64,000 nucleotides of DNA, from assembly GCA_026770025.1 (NCBI GenBank), contig JAMXDE010000062.1, forward strand, positions 248,001 through 312,000, read 5' to 3'. The notes under the pieces are model-generated. The model searched no databases. It had not been told where the DNA came from and worked only from the letters and a program-made list of their open reading frames with translations. Origin of the DNA: Craspedostauros australis (Eukaryota; Bacillariophyta; Bacillariophyceae; Mastogloiales; Achnanthaceae). Position numbers and translations under genes: made by a program. Of the stretch, positions 40,615-51,400 are shown piece after piece; position 1 is the stretch's first letter; each line of letters opens with the position of its first letter.

Positions 40615-42246
40615 TCACATGCAGAGCGCGGTGATTGCCAGCCGGTCAGAAAGTGGCCACTGAAGGTATGCCGTGGGCATATCTTCGTTGGCCCGTTGGC
40701 GTCGCCACCGGCCGTGTTCGGAGACCTCGAGCTTGGTGGCTGCTCGCATGCATCCCGATCTCTGCCTGGAGACGTGTGTGCGTCCTCCTCGTCGGTACAT
40801 GTGGAAGGAGTAGAACCGAGTGGGAATGGGCATTTGCTGTGCACCGATGGCCGATCGTAGAAAGGGGTCGCCGCGTTGCTGCTGCTCCAACAGGGATGGG
40901 TATGTGAACGTCGTACGGTAGAAGTGTGACGTCCATGGTCGTCCCGAGGGGTGGTGTGCCACCAGCTCAGTTGGCAGTTGTTGAATTCGTTCGCGCCGTG
41001 CGCGGAGGAGCCATTCACCGAGACTGAGACCTGAGGACGAGCGGAAAGCGATGACCACATCGGCTTGGCGGCTGCGATCGGACTTCGTTTGCATAGCCAG
41101 GCGTAGCAGGACTGCGCCTGTATTTGGTGGGAGATCGTTGTTGCTTGCGTTGCGTGGTTCAAGGATCGTGACGTCCGACCACGAGATGCCGAAGGCCTCG
41201 GAGGCTCGTAGCCAGCCCAGCCAGCCCACGAGGTTGATGACGCCTGCCATCGCCGCTGTCCGTCGCTGTTGCTGAGTAGCCGCATGTTGGTACTGGCGTT
41301 GGAAGCATTGGTCCATGAAGTGAACGTGTCGGGCAAGGAGGGCGGCGGAGGGCCTGGAGTCTTCGCCAAGACGCGTCCACATGCCCTGGGTCAGCATAGA
41401 GTAGCTGAGATGGTCGGTGGGAAGGCATTCATTCACGACGACGGGGCGTTGCTTGGCGTCGAGCGTGGCGTGTTCTGGATTGGTGAGGCACATGTTCCAT
41501 GTCAAGAAAGCTGATGCGGCACTGCGGAGGCCGCGGACCGTGCTGAACTTGAGAGTGGTGTCGCCGAGTGGGTCCCTGCGCGATGGTGTTTGTGTGGCGT
41601 AGTGTTCTTGCGCCCACATGATCGGGATCGTTGCAGAGTAGGGCGGCGCTTGGAGATCGGGCGGTTGTAGAGTCTGGATGCCGTAGTGCATTCCGAACCT
41701 CCGCAGCACCTGGATCTTGCTCCCGTATGTGGTCAGGGTTCCCGCTGCCCAGTTATGGGCGAGGTCGATGATCCGCATGCGTTCGAGGCGGAGTAGGTGA
41801 TGGTCCGCTGGACTGGCAATCAGTTCGCGTCGGAGGTGTACTCGCACCGTGCAGGCTTCGCATACGAAGAGACCCAGAATGCGTAGGTTGGCTGGCAGAA
41901 CGAGACCTTTGTGATTGCGAAGGCGCGTGCGGAAAGGAGGTCCGACTCGGCAGCATAGTTTGTGGTACCGTGTATGACATGGTTGATATGTGATGCCGTC
42001 ATGAGTGAATCCGGTGTTAGCGAAATGACATTGGTGTGCTGTGGTGTGGCGGTTGATGCCGTTAGCGCAGCCCGTGCAAATGCTCGGCGATCCGTTGGTG
42101 ATGCCGTCGATTCCTGGAGCGGGGAGTAAAGTCCAGTCTGGGAGGGTTGAGAGAACGAGTGTGGGGAGAGACACGGAGGAGTAGGTGAGGAATGTTGAGA
42201 GGAGAGGTAGAGGAGAGACGCAGATCGTCGTTGGTGAACACCCCAA
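40615..42246 (-). CDS. DIRS-like element: tyrosine recombinase frame
   Basis: The frame carries the tyrosine-recombinase signature: Arg in GWLGWLRASEAFGISW, His-x-x-Arg in FHMYRRGGRTH, a second conserved His/Gly in EHGRW, and the nucleophile Tyr in TAYLQWP near the C-terminus. In DIRS elements this enzyme integrates a circular DNA copy. It lies downstream of the reverse transcriptase frame, the usual order for the family. Treated here as part of a mobile-element fossil. Confidence 0.8.
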   Translation of the reverse strand: MGCSPTTICVSPLPLLSTFLTYSSVSLPTLVLSTLPDWTLLPAPGIDGITNGSPSICTGCANGINRHTTAHQCHFANTGFTHDGITYQPCHTRYHKLCCRVGPPFRTRLRNHKGLVLPANLRILGLFVCEACTVRVHLRRELIASPADHHLLRLERMRIIDLAHNWAAGTLTTYGSKIQVLRRFGMHYGIQTLQPPDLQAPPYSATIPIMWAQEHYATQTPSRRDPLGDTTLKFSTVRGLRSAASAFLTWNMCLTNPEHATLDAKQRPVVVNECLPTDHLSYSMLTQGMWTRLGEDSRPSAALLARHVHFMDQCFQRQYQHAATQQQRRTAAMAGVINLVGWLGWLRASEAFGISWSDVTILEPRNASNNDLPPNTGAVLLRLAMQTKSDRSRQADVVIAFRSSSGLSLGEWLLRARRERIQQLPTELVAHHPSGRPWTSHFYRTTFTYPSLLEQQQRGDPFLRSAIGAQQMPIPTRFYSFHMYRRGGRTHVSRQRSGCMRAATKLEVSEHGRWRRQRANEDMPTAYLQWPLSDRLAITALCM

Positions 42247-42613
42247 CCCGGACGAGATGACGGGACAGACGGACGTAGGTGCGTTGGAGAACTCTTGGGA
42301 CGAGGATGACGAATCCTGTGCTCATTGGTTGTTCCGCCCAGCACCCCAGCAGGAAGTAGATCAGTTGGTATGCCAGTTCTGGAGGTGGCGCCCACAGGGT
42401 GATGTGGTTCATGCACTTCTGTGAGTCCCATGGGCGATCCCATCGACAGAGTAGTGTACGTGTGAGGGAGCCGGGGAAAGCGAGCGAGGTGATGTGGGCG
42501 ACGTGATGTTGTTTGAGCGGTGCCGGCGCTAGGCATGCGGCCAAGATTTGGGTCGACGTCGGTCGTTGATGGGCGGCGTTGATCCATATCCCGCGGCTGA
42601 GTCCGTCGGTTCC

Positions 42614-45514
42614 TTATGTGATGATGGCCGTGCCGGGGATGTGGATGACCTGAAGGTGACAAGATAGGCGAAGCTCGACTTGCTTGATCTTCCGGACCAG
42701 TTTGTGTAGTTCCGGTGATGTAGAGGTGCCTCCGTCGACGACGCAGTAGGTGCACATGTTGTCCGTGAAGTAAAAGAAAGTGGCTCCGAAGACGTCTGCG
42801 GCGGATGTGGGGTTGTTTGCCACTTGTTCCAGAGTGCTGAGCAGAGTGCGTAGCTCTTTCCAGTTGGAGGAACGCCGGGTTGCTACGAGGGAGGACCAGG
42901 TGCCCATCCACATGTGAGAGGGTTGATGCGGGAAGATGATGGTCCCACCAGTGCCAGTGCCACTGCCGTCGCCGAAGCTGCTCACCAGGATGCCTGTGCG
43001 AGTTGCGCGACCGCTCCGCGCTGTGTCGTTGGTGAGTGCCGAGCGCCACCATTGGAGGTCTTGCATGACCGCCGGGGTGATGGTGGTGTAGCTGAAGTAT
43101 GGCAAGTCGGGTTGATCCCACTCACTTGGGTGTACGAGCGCGTAGAGGGACCGCAGGTAGTTGCGGCCGAGGTACGATGGGGTGGCTTCGGCCACGCTCT
43201 CCAGCATGCCGGCCAGGACCGCGAGGGCAAGTCGGGAGACTCGGGTAGGTGCGGCTTCGACGTAATCCATCACTGCGACGATTTTGTCTCGTTGGAGTGT
43301 TGGTATTCGGAGACGTGGCGTGGCGGTTGTGTCGAAGATTTGCCCTGTGTATTTGACGACCTGGTTAGGTGGGGTCAATTTGCCGGGGTGGCAGAGCAGG
43401 CCGCAATCTACCGATAGATCGAGGAATGCGGAAAGGGCTGCTGTGGTCTTGCGGCGGGTGGGCCCATGGATGATGAAGTCATCGCAGTGGGCCCATGCGA
43501 GGGCAGCTGGTAGTCCGTCCGGTCCGATGGCGACAATTCCTTGTCCCATAGTGTGGTCGTAGTCGAGTCCTTGGTCGAACGCCGTCCACCACATGTTGGC
43601 TTGGTGGTCCCCTTGGTAGAGCGTGGAGCGTTCTCGCAGTAGCCGGAGGAAGGCTGCGCCGAATTTGCATGCGATCGCCGGAGATTGGCTAGATCCCATC
43701 GGTAGTCCAGCGTATTGGTACATTTCTTTCGAAATTGGGTGCTGGATACCGAGAAATCGTCGTTCGTCGGGGCGAGTTCGGAATTGATAGAAATATTTTG
43801 AGGCGTCAACGACCGCTGACCAGCCACCATGGTACATTTGTTTCAAAATGTCACGGCTTTTTGGGAAGATGGTCGGATCAGCCCCAATAAATTCGTTCGC
43901 CCGGTTCTCGCGCATATTGGCGATGTTGCGCCACTGATCAGGTTGCATTGGTTTGGGAAGGGCGAATAACGGAGCATTGACGACCACTGGATGGAGGGGG
44001 TCTTGCGGTTCGACGACGCCAAGGTTGAGAAGCTCGTCAACGAAGTCTGCTGCCACTTGTTGTTGCTCCGGAGTCATGTCGTTGTTGTCGTGATAGCCAA
44101 ATTCCGGGGTGTCCAAAAAATTCATCGGACTCCCTTCGCGTAGGTGGTCCCAGTGTTGTTGGGGAAATTCCCACCAGAGCACTCGTAGCTGTTTGGGATC
44201 AGGGTGAGTATCGGTGTAGTTGGTGCGATGGATGCGTAAGTCTTCGATTCCGTCTTTGAATAAGGACGGAGATCGGTCACCATAGTGTGCGCATGCTGTT
44301 CGTAGGTTGTGTATGCGTTGTTGGTGCCAGTCGCCGTCAGGAGATAGGTCAGGTGGGGCCCATTGGTATGATAGCTCGTCGTCGTTGGCGTCCTGGAGAT
44401 TGGTTTGGAGCTGGGGATGTCGTCGTTGTCGTCGTCGTTGTCGTCGTCGTCTTGTCGGTCGTGTCGTGGGTTGGGAGTGTTCGAGATGCTGGTGGTTTTG
44501 GGTAGCCAAAACCACCAGCGGTGTGGAGAGGTACTCAAGCAGATGTTGTGACGGAGTGTGGAAAAGCACTCGCCATTTCACATGCCTGAGCGTCTCTCCG
44601 GGGAGCGAGCTACCCAGGGCCTTCCCCAGTTCGTCTGGAAAGAGACGTCGGACGCCTCTATCCGTCTGAATAAGGGTGAGCCGGTCCATCGGCATTGCGG
44701 ATGTCGCGCTGTCGATGATCAGCTGGGTGTTGCTCTTCGTTATATAGCATCTTCGCGGAACTCCACAGTGACGAAGACAATTCGCCATGCTTTGTTCAGA
44801 TGCAGGTTGGAGGTCTGGCCATTCGATGCCAGATGCCATCCACGTTGTTGCCGCCCTCACCACCACCGTGTACGTCACTGATACCACGCCGCCCATTCGT
44901 TGATTGGGTAGGGTCTTGATCTGGGTTCCATATCCGAGGTCTGTCCAGAGTTTACACTCTCGCTTAGAGGCAGCATGTTGTACCCACCCCATATCTGACC
45001 CAGTCCATATCTCGATGATTAGTCGAGGTCGTAGATCGGTTCGACAGTGGAGGACCCAGTCGCGCCATTCCGTGCCTCGTACCCCGTGAGCGATCAGAAA
45101 GTCCACTGGAATTTTGTTCAAAATCCGGTGGGACACTCTTGCCGTCGCCCCAAGGTATTGAGTCGATTCCGGGTAGGTTCGGAGGGCTTGGGGTAGGCCA
45201 TCGTTGTGGGTGCAGAGGACATGCTCGAAAGCTGGCCAGATGCTGCTAGTCATGTGCAGACCGAAGTTCAGCGTTGCATAACGCAAAGAACAAGCAGAGG
45301 ACTGGGGGAGTTGTTGTTTGGATATTGCGACGATGTCTACTAGTTTATGGCTCAGTAGTTCGTCGCTCGGAGCGGTCTGGGTATCGGCGTGTGGGTCTGT
45401 GGTGTTCGTGATGTTCGTGGTGTCAGTGGCCGTGTTGGTTGGTGTGGAGGTTGGCACGAGTTGTGGAGAGCACAGAGAGGGTAGAATCAAAACAAACACA
45501 GGGTTAGGCATCAT
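42614..45514 (-). CDS. DIRS-like element: reverse transcriptase/RNase H frame
   Basis: The reverse transcriptase is recognisable from LFALPKPMQPDQWR, the YFYQFRT and GLPMGSSQSP blocks, and the catalytic AHCDDFIIHG. An RNase H-like region follows (SFGDGSGTGTGG, FFYFTDN, and a final HIPGTA block), typical of DIRS. Its start ATG overlaps the end of the gag-like frame by 11 bases, suggesting coupled re-initiation. Confidence 0.85.
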   Translation of the reverse strand: MMPNPVFVLILPSLCSPQLVPTSTPTNTATDTTNITNTTDPHADTQTAPSDELLSHKLVDIVAISKQQLPQSSACSLRYATLNFGLHMTSSIWPAFEHVLCTHNDGLPQALRTYPESTQYLGATARVSHRILNKIPVDFLIAHGVRGTEWRDWVLHCRTDLRPRLIIEIWTGSDMGWVQHAASKRECKLWTDLGYGTQIKTLPNQRMGGVVSVTYTVVVRAATTWMASGIEWPDLQPASEQSMANCLRHCGVPRRCYITKSNTQLIIDSATSAMPMDRLTLIQTDRGVRRLFPDELGKALGSSLPGETLRHVKWRVLFHTPSQHLLEYLSTPLVVLATQNHQHLEHSQPTTRPTRRRRQRRRQRRHPQLQTNLQDANDDELSYQWAPPDLSPDGDWHQQRIHNLRTACAHYGDRSPSLFKDGIEDLRIHRTNYTDTHPDPKQLRVLWWEFPQQHWDHLREGSPMNFLDTPEFGYHDNNDMTPEQQQVAADFVDELLNLGVVEPQDPLHPVVVNAPLFALPKPMQPDQWRNIANMRENRANEFIGADPTIFPKSRDILKQMYHGGWSAVVDASKYFYQFRTRPDERRFLGIQHPISKEMYQYAGLPMGSSQSPAIACKFGAAFLRLLRERSTLYQGDHQANMWWTAFDQGLDYDHTMGQGIVAIGPDGLPAALAWAHCDDFIIHGPTRRKTTAALSAFLDLSVDCGLLCHPGKLTPPNQVVKYTGQIFDTTATPRLRIPTLQRDKIVAVMDYVEAAPTRVSRLALAVLAGMLESVAEATPSYLGRNYLRSLYALVHPSEWDQPDLPYFSYTTITPAVMQDLQWWRSALTNDTARSGRATRTGILVSSFGDGSGTGTGGTIIFPHQPSHMWMGTWSSLVATRRSSNWKELRTLLSTLEQVANNPTSAADVFGATFFYFTDNMCTYCVVDGGTSTSPELHKLVRKIKQVELRLSCHLQVIHIPGTAIIT

Positions 45515-47804
45515 CCTCTTCTCCGCCTCCGCGCTTCGAAATTGCTTCCTGCAGAATGCGTGTGATCACGTCGGCGGCCTTCTCGCCTTGGTTGACGCTC
45601 TTCGCGACCTGTTTGGCTTTTGCCATGGCCACCTTCTTTTTGAAGAGGTACCCGAAGGGGCACCCACTGTCCCGGATCTCGTGGACCTTGTTGGACCCGC
45701 CACAGTGCTTGCACTTCTTTCTGCCCATATCGGAGGGAGAGTTGTCGGCGTCCCCTTTTGGTGTCGGGTTCGATCCGAGAGTGCGGACGGCGCGTTGTTG
45801 GAACTTCTCAAGGATCTTGAGATTGCACCAACCGCCTCGCGCTCCTTCACGCACGATGATGTAGGTGCGGAAGATCATGAGGTTGCGCGAGGAGGCGAAG
45901 TTGCGCGCGTCAAAGAGTGCCTTGGAGTAGTGTTCGATGTATACACAGGCTGACTCGTCCCATCCATCCGTGGTCTTGAACGCTTCCTCTTGGACCTTGA
46001 GCAGGAGCTCGTGGTAGAAAGAGAGGAAGAGCTTGAGGACAGCGACCCATCCTCCGCCTTGTTGGTAGATGGTGATCTGCTCGTCGGAGTAGCAGCCGTG
46101 GCGGAGGATGTGACTCACATCGTTGAGATAGCGAGTCATCACGTCGTCGCGGATGCTGTTGAAGTCACCCGCGAGTTCGCTGAGGTCTTCGGAGGACTTG
46201 ATGCGACCGAGGGCGTGGCGGGTCTTGGTGCGCCAGTTGGTGTCTGCGGCGATGAGGCCGGCGGAGCGGGCGGTCTGGTTGCGGATGTCTCCGAAGGCGG
46301 AGGCGAGTTCTTCGATGGAGGTGCGTTCGTCGGTGACCTTACCTGGTTGGCTGGTAACGTCGATTGCTGCCTTAGCGAGCTCGGTCTGGACTTCGTGGCT
46401 AGCGTGCGGTGGGGCCAGGTGCTTGAGCATGCGGCGCTCGTTGTCGATGGTCTCACCAAAGATCAGCTTCTTGTCTCCCTTTGACGGGTCTTCCCCTAAG
46501 AACTTCTCGATACCCATGCTGGCGGAGCCAGACGGGGCGCGATCAGGACGAGGTTCGGACGCCGCTGGGGATTCGTCTGACGCGTTTCGTGGGTATACGG
46601 GGGGCGCGTCTTCGGTCGAGTGTGGCCGGTATTGCGGGGCCGGTTGGTGGTAGCTGGGTGCTGCTGGCGCAGAGGCTCGGAGGTAGGCTTCGGCTTCGGC
46701 GTGGGTTGCGCAACGAAGTACGCGAGCTGCGCTCCCGTGGCCGGCTTGGGAGATTGCTTCGGCCGCAGAGGTGTACACCCCTGGGCGTCTGCCATCGATG
46801 GCCACATACCATTCGGTGGTGGGGACCGGAGCCGGAGCAGGGACGGGAGCGGTTACTGGCGTGGGGCGCGTAGAGGGACGCCCGTGTTGGATCAGCTGTG
46901 TGATCTGTGCTTGTTGGGTTGCGAGAGCTCGCAGCATGGCGTGTGTGGTCTCCTCGGTCTTGCGCTGGTGCACCTCCATTGCTTCTCGGTTGAGAGACGC
47001 TTGGTGGCGCACCACATGCATGAGTGCGTCGGCTGCGGTGGTGGCCAAGGCAGGAGGAGACAGGTTTGCTCCCTGGCTGAAGGATAGACCTGGGCGTGGG
47101 ATCACCGTTTCGGGCTTCACCGCCGGCATGGTTGAGAAACTGGGTGGCGGACCGTGGTGGAGAGTCGGTGGCAGAGCGGTTGGGTCGGTCTTGGCTCGAA
47201 CGGGTGGTGTTGGCATCGGGGCGTTGTCGGTGTCGGGACGACCCGTTGGTTTGACGTCGAGGTCGAAGCCGACCACTCCCGCCGTTTTGACATCGCTGTC
47301 GTTGCGTTCGGCAGGGGCGGTGGTGTCCATTTGGCCGACAGCTTCCAGATCGCGTAATGCGGAGGCCCGCGTAGAGTCGTACGCGGCTTGGCTCTGGTGG
47401 CTGCCTTCGATGAGGTCGCGACGAGGCGCTCCGCCGAGCGTAGTGGTGTCGAGGCATTGATATACCCCGGCAAGGCCCCGGCGGGTTGGGTCGCGACGGA
47501 GGGCGTGGTGGTTGCTGCGGCGGCACTCACCGGCCAGGTTGGCACATAGCAAAGTGTGGCCGTCCTCCGACTTGGCAGAGAGGCGGACCAGACAGGTATG
47601 GTCATCAGCGATGAAGTGCCCGATGGCCATCCCGACCTGGTTGAGGAGCGTGTCGTTGCCCATGTCACCGGAGCGAGCGGACCCGCTGGCCACGGAGGAG
47701 ACGGTTTCGACCGCGATCCCGGGCCCTGGCGCGTTGGACGGCATGCTAGCGAAAGCGGAGGCCTCGGACGCGAGGAGCAAGGAGAGGTTGGGGTGATCGG
47801 TCAT
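45504..47804 (-). CDS. DIRS-like element: gag-like frame
   Basis: The frame is 766 codons from ATG. The N-terminal half is Ala/Pro/Thr-rich; the C-terminal third is helical and ends with a Cys/His cluster (KCKHCGGSNKVHEI, then GCPFG) and a Lys-rich segment, suggesting nucleic-acid binding. Position before the reverse transcriptase fits a structural protein. Confidence 0.7.
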   Translation of the reverse strand: MTDHPNLSLLLASEASAFASMPSNAPGPGIAVETVSSVASGSARSGDMGNDTLLNQVGMAIGHFIADDHTCLVRLSAKSEDGHTLLCANLAGECRRSNHHALRRDPTRRGLAGVYQCLDTTTLGGAPRRDLIEGSHQSQAAYDSTRASALRDLEAVGQMDTTAPAERNDSDVKTAGVVGFDLDVKPTGRPDTDNAPMPTPPVRAKTDPTALPPTLHHGPPPSFSTMPAVKPETVIPRPGLSFSQGANLSPPALATTAADALMHVVRHQASLNREAMEVHQRKTEETTHAMLRALATQQAQITQLIQHGRPSTRPTPVTAPVPAPAPVPTTEWYVAIDGRRPGVYTSAAEAISQAGHGSAARVLRCATHAEAEAYLRASAPAAPSYHQPAPQYRPHSTEDAPPVYPRNASDESPAASEPRPDRAPSGSASMGIEKFLGEDPSKGDKKLIFGETIDNERRMLKHLAPPHASHEVQTELAKAAIDVTSQPGKVTDERTSIEELASAFGDIRNQTARSAGLIAADTNWRTKTRHALGRIKSSEDLSELAGDFNSIRDDVMTRYLNDVSHILRHGCYSDEQITIYQQGGGWVAVLKLFLSFYHELLLKVQEEAFKTTDGWDESACVYIEHYSKALFDARNFASSRNLMIFRTYIIVREGARGGWCNLKILEKFQQRAVRTLGSNPTPKGDADNSPSDMGRKKCKHCGGSNKVHEIRDSGCPFGYLFKKKVAMAKAKQVAKSVNQGEKAADVITRILQEAISKRGGGEEDDA

Positions 47805-48434
47805 GGTGAAGACGAAAGTAGAAGGTAGAAGGTGTGGAAGGCTGGTTGATTGCTAGGTTACCCCTTAGCAAGCGTTGCAGGAAGCGTTAATCGAAGCGGG
47901 GAGTTGACAATTCTGTTGTCTTTTCCAAATTGTGGGTGCTTCGATTGCTGCTGTTCCATCGCTTCTCTGCTTGTTGTTTATTCTCTCTTCTGCTCTCTTT
48001 CTCTTGCAGGTTCCTCTATCTCTCGTGTTAGATCCTCTTCGTTTCTCATTGTTGAATCGGGTCTTGGCCGGGCGTTGCTCTCAGGTCGTGCTCCTTTTGA
48101 TGGCCTTGCGACGCGACCCAAGATGGTGCGTTTTGCGTTCCCGATTTTTGTTGTTCGATTTTTGTTGTCGCAGTTGCTCATTTTGTGAGCTCCGCGTTGT
48201 CATCAATTGGCCGTTGTCGCACCTCGTTTGAATTACTCTTACTTAGGTATTTGGCCCATGTGTGGCCGTTAAACCTTTGGTTCGGGTTTCCGTTGCGGAG
48301 TCGTGTGCATGACTCTCCTTTCCGTTGCGTTCCCGTCTTCCTTCGGATGGTGCCCTGGAGTCGTATGGGTCGGCTGTATCAACCAGTCAATTATGTCCAG
48401 AAGTGACCCGATTTAGGAGGCAAAGCACAACTAT

Positions 48435-51400
48435 CCCTTCATGACCCAGGGCCTATAGTGAATCCAAATAGCAAAAAAATTTCACGGATTCTCCATTTTG
48501 ACGTCGACGTTTACGTGTAACATATCATTTTCTTCATACCTGAAGAAAGCTTGAGAGATGGGCGATCCAGCCATGTGTCGCTTTCGATGGGGTTGTTAGG
48601 ATGCTTGTGTCGCAATCAGAGCCTGAACTACTCGTGAATCGTTTTTTGGCCAGCGGGACTGTCGCAAAAATTGATTCGGCGAGCCCGTCCCTCCCAATTT
48701 TGGTCTCTCCATCCCATTTTTGTCGTCACATCTCCCCTTCCCATCACATCATAAAATCAAAAGATCACAACATCACAACATCACATCATCACATCACCAC
48801 ACTGATCATCCATCATGGTCAAGTTCACCCGTGCCAAGCGCAAGGAGCCACCTTCCACACCAACCAGCAGCCAGCCGTCCTTCTTCGCAGAGCCTGATCT
48901 CCCCTACACCAGCTCTCGTCCGCATGTGGTTTCCTCAACGATTCTCCAAAGTTGAATTGGTCTCCTCCATGCAAATGGCTGCCTCTGGATTCAACCACCC
49001 TCAGGGGCCTCGACGACAACCCGCCAACAACCAATCATTCATCAACCACCATGCACACCAATGGCAAGAGCAGCATCATCGTTCCACCTGCGGTGGATGG
49101 CAAAATCGATGCCAGCATCATCATTCCACCTGCAGTGGATTGCAAAATTGATGCCGGCATCGTCACACTACCTGCAGTGGATGGAACGAGCATCGTCAGC
49201 AATCCATCTGGCATTGCTGGGCGCATGGCCACACGCATGTCAACGCGTATGGCCACACAGATGGACACGGCATCCAATCAGAGCAACATTGCATGCATCA
49301 AAACTGATGCCAGCCCATCGAATGAAACCATCACAACTGACTTTGCAATCACAGCTGACCCATCTGAAGGAAGCATTGGGAACCAGGAAAGCATCGGCAC
49401 CCGTGCAACAGTTGATGGCAGTCAGTACACCATCAACATCAACAGCAACCATCGAAGCAACTACACACCACTCCCTGTGGGCAATCACAAGCCCAAGTTC
49501 CGTGGACTACCAAATATTGCCACCACAATCGAGAGCATCTTGGAAATCTTCTTCCCTGAGACTCTTGTGGAGAGAATCCAGCTTCACACCAACAATCATA
49601 TTCGAAACAGTCGATCCAAGGCTGAACTGGTGACAGTATGTGAACTGTACATATTCCTTGCAATGTACTTCTACATGGGCTTCTTCGGCGCCCCTGCAAA
49701 GAGGGACTACTGGAGAGCTGCTTCCATTTCCGTTCCTTCTCACGAGCTCATGACATACATGACAAGATCACGATACCAAGTCATTTGGAATCACATCCAT
49801 CTCACTGCAATGGCTGAACACTCGGATGGCCAGTCAGATTCTTCAATTGACAGCAGCGATACATCTGCAGACGATATGGATGATGATGTCTCTCCAACAG
49901 ATCAGAGCCGCGGCACCAGATCATCATCGCAGACGGCCACAACTTCTGGAACGTCAGCTGATGCGTCAACATCTTCATCAACGCTATCCGACCTCTCTGA
50001 CAATGTTGCCCCACATGGGTCCGAGAGCAGAGCAGCCTGCAAACCTGCACCACCACCACCTTCGATACCCCCTGTGATCATTTCCGATCGCTCATGGTAT
50101 GCCAAGGTCCAACTTCTGCTGGACCATACCAACTGGGTCTCTCAGAAGGTGTGCACAAAGCCAGGGTTTGCCTGCTCCATTGACGAGATGATGGTACGCT
50201 TCAAAGGCCGATCAAGCCAAACCCATCGCATGAAGCAAAAGCCCATCAAAGAAGGATACAAGTTCTTCGCGCTGTGCTGCTCTGCATCTGGGTTCATGTA
50301 CCATATACTTCCTGCTGGAAGACTGGATAAGACAACGAAGATCAACAACACAGTGCAAGAGTTGATGGCTGTTCTTGATCCAAATTTGGGGCACGTCGTG
50401 GCGATGGATAATCTTTTCACAACAAAGACTGTGATTGAGAACTCCAGGAGAATGGGGCTGGGAATTGTTGGCACTGCTCGGAATCGTCGTGGCTTCCCTC
50501 CGAAGGAGATGAAAGATATTGAGGATGGACGCTTCAATTCGCTGTATCTGTGGACACAATCTGATGATCATGTCATCACAAGATGGGTCGACAACAATGT
50601 TGTCTTGATGGTCAGCACCATCCACTACGGAAATGAGACAGTGCAGAAGGATCGCCACAAGCCAAGGGAGACCCAGACGAACAAGTCTCACCTCAAACAA
50701 GTGTGGGGGAGCAATTGGAACGCGAGGATTCACATACCGAAGATGATTGACGACTACAATCACTGGATGGGAGGCGTGGACAAGTGCGATCAGTTCATCG
50801 CCTACTACAGACCAAATCTCCGATGCCGACGAGTGTGGATGCCCCTGATGTTTCACCTGCTGGACATCCTGAGGGTGAATGCCTGGATCGCCCACAACAT
50901 GCTGGTCGAAAAGGAGCATCAATTGGAGCACAAGGCATTTGGTTTGCAGATGATTGAACGGCTTGTTGCGAAAGGTGTCATGTATGAATCGAGGTTAACA
51001 AGGGCAAGGGCACAGGCAACCACACCATCAAGCCCAGTGCCAAGATCGATCCGAACAGCATCGAGAATGAGCAGAAAGTCACCAAGGCTGAGTTTGAAGA
51101 GACTGACAGGAGAGTATCGCGACCACAAGGAGCTCATCGTGAGAGAAGGGTGCCAGCGGACCTGCACATACTGTGCGTTCTTGAAGGCGAAAGCAAAGAA
51201 AGACGGAAAGGCAGGGGTGAAACCGAAAAGAGTGAGAAGGATGTGCAACATCTGTGATGTCTACATCTGCAAGCAACACTGGGCTACATACCATGGTCAG
51301 GATGAGGGCTGACGAATTTTTTTTTACTAGTAAAACCGTGTGAATAAGAAGAATGGTTCCGAACTAGATTAAAAAAGAAAGCTTTCTGTCGTAGCTCCTG

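Larger units (their letters stand above)
37962..48410 (-). mobile_element. DIRS-like tyrosine-recombinase retroelement, with nested insertions
   Basis: The interval is inserted in copy B relative to copy A (junctions gtgag|gctaatcc and gacccg|atttag) with no target duplication, as expected for retroelements that integrate by tyrosine recombinase. Parts, read on the minus strand: gag-like frame 45504-47804, reverse transcriptase/RNase H frame 42614-45514, tyrosine recombinase frame 40615-42246. Two smaller elements lie inside its far end (38135-38819 and 38839-40478). It looks largely whole, with perhaps one or two breaks; end repeats could not be identified. That all outer sequence from 37962 belongs to it is an inference from the junctions. 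Confidence 0.7.

Noticed and set aside
41820-43121. 433-codon minus-strand frame
   Set aside because: Overlaps the recombinase and reverse-transcriptase frames in another phase and shows no domain of its own.
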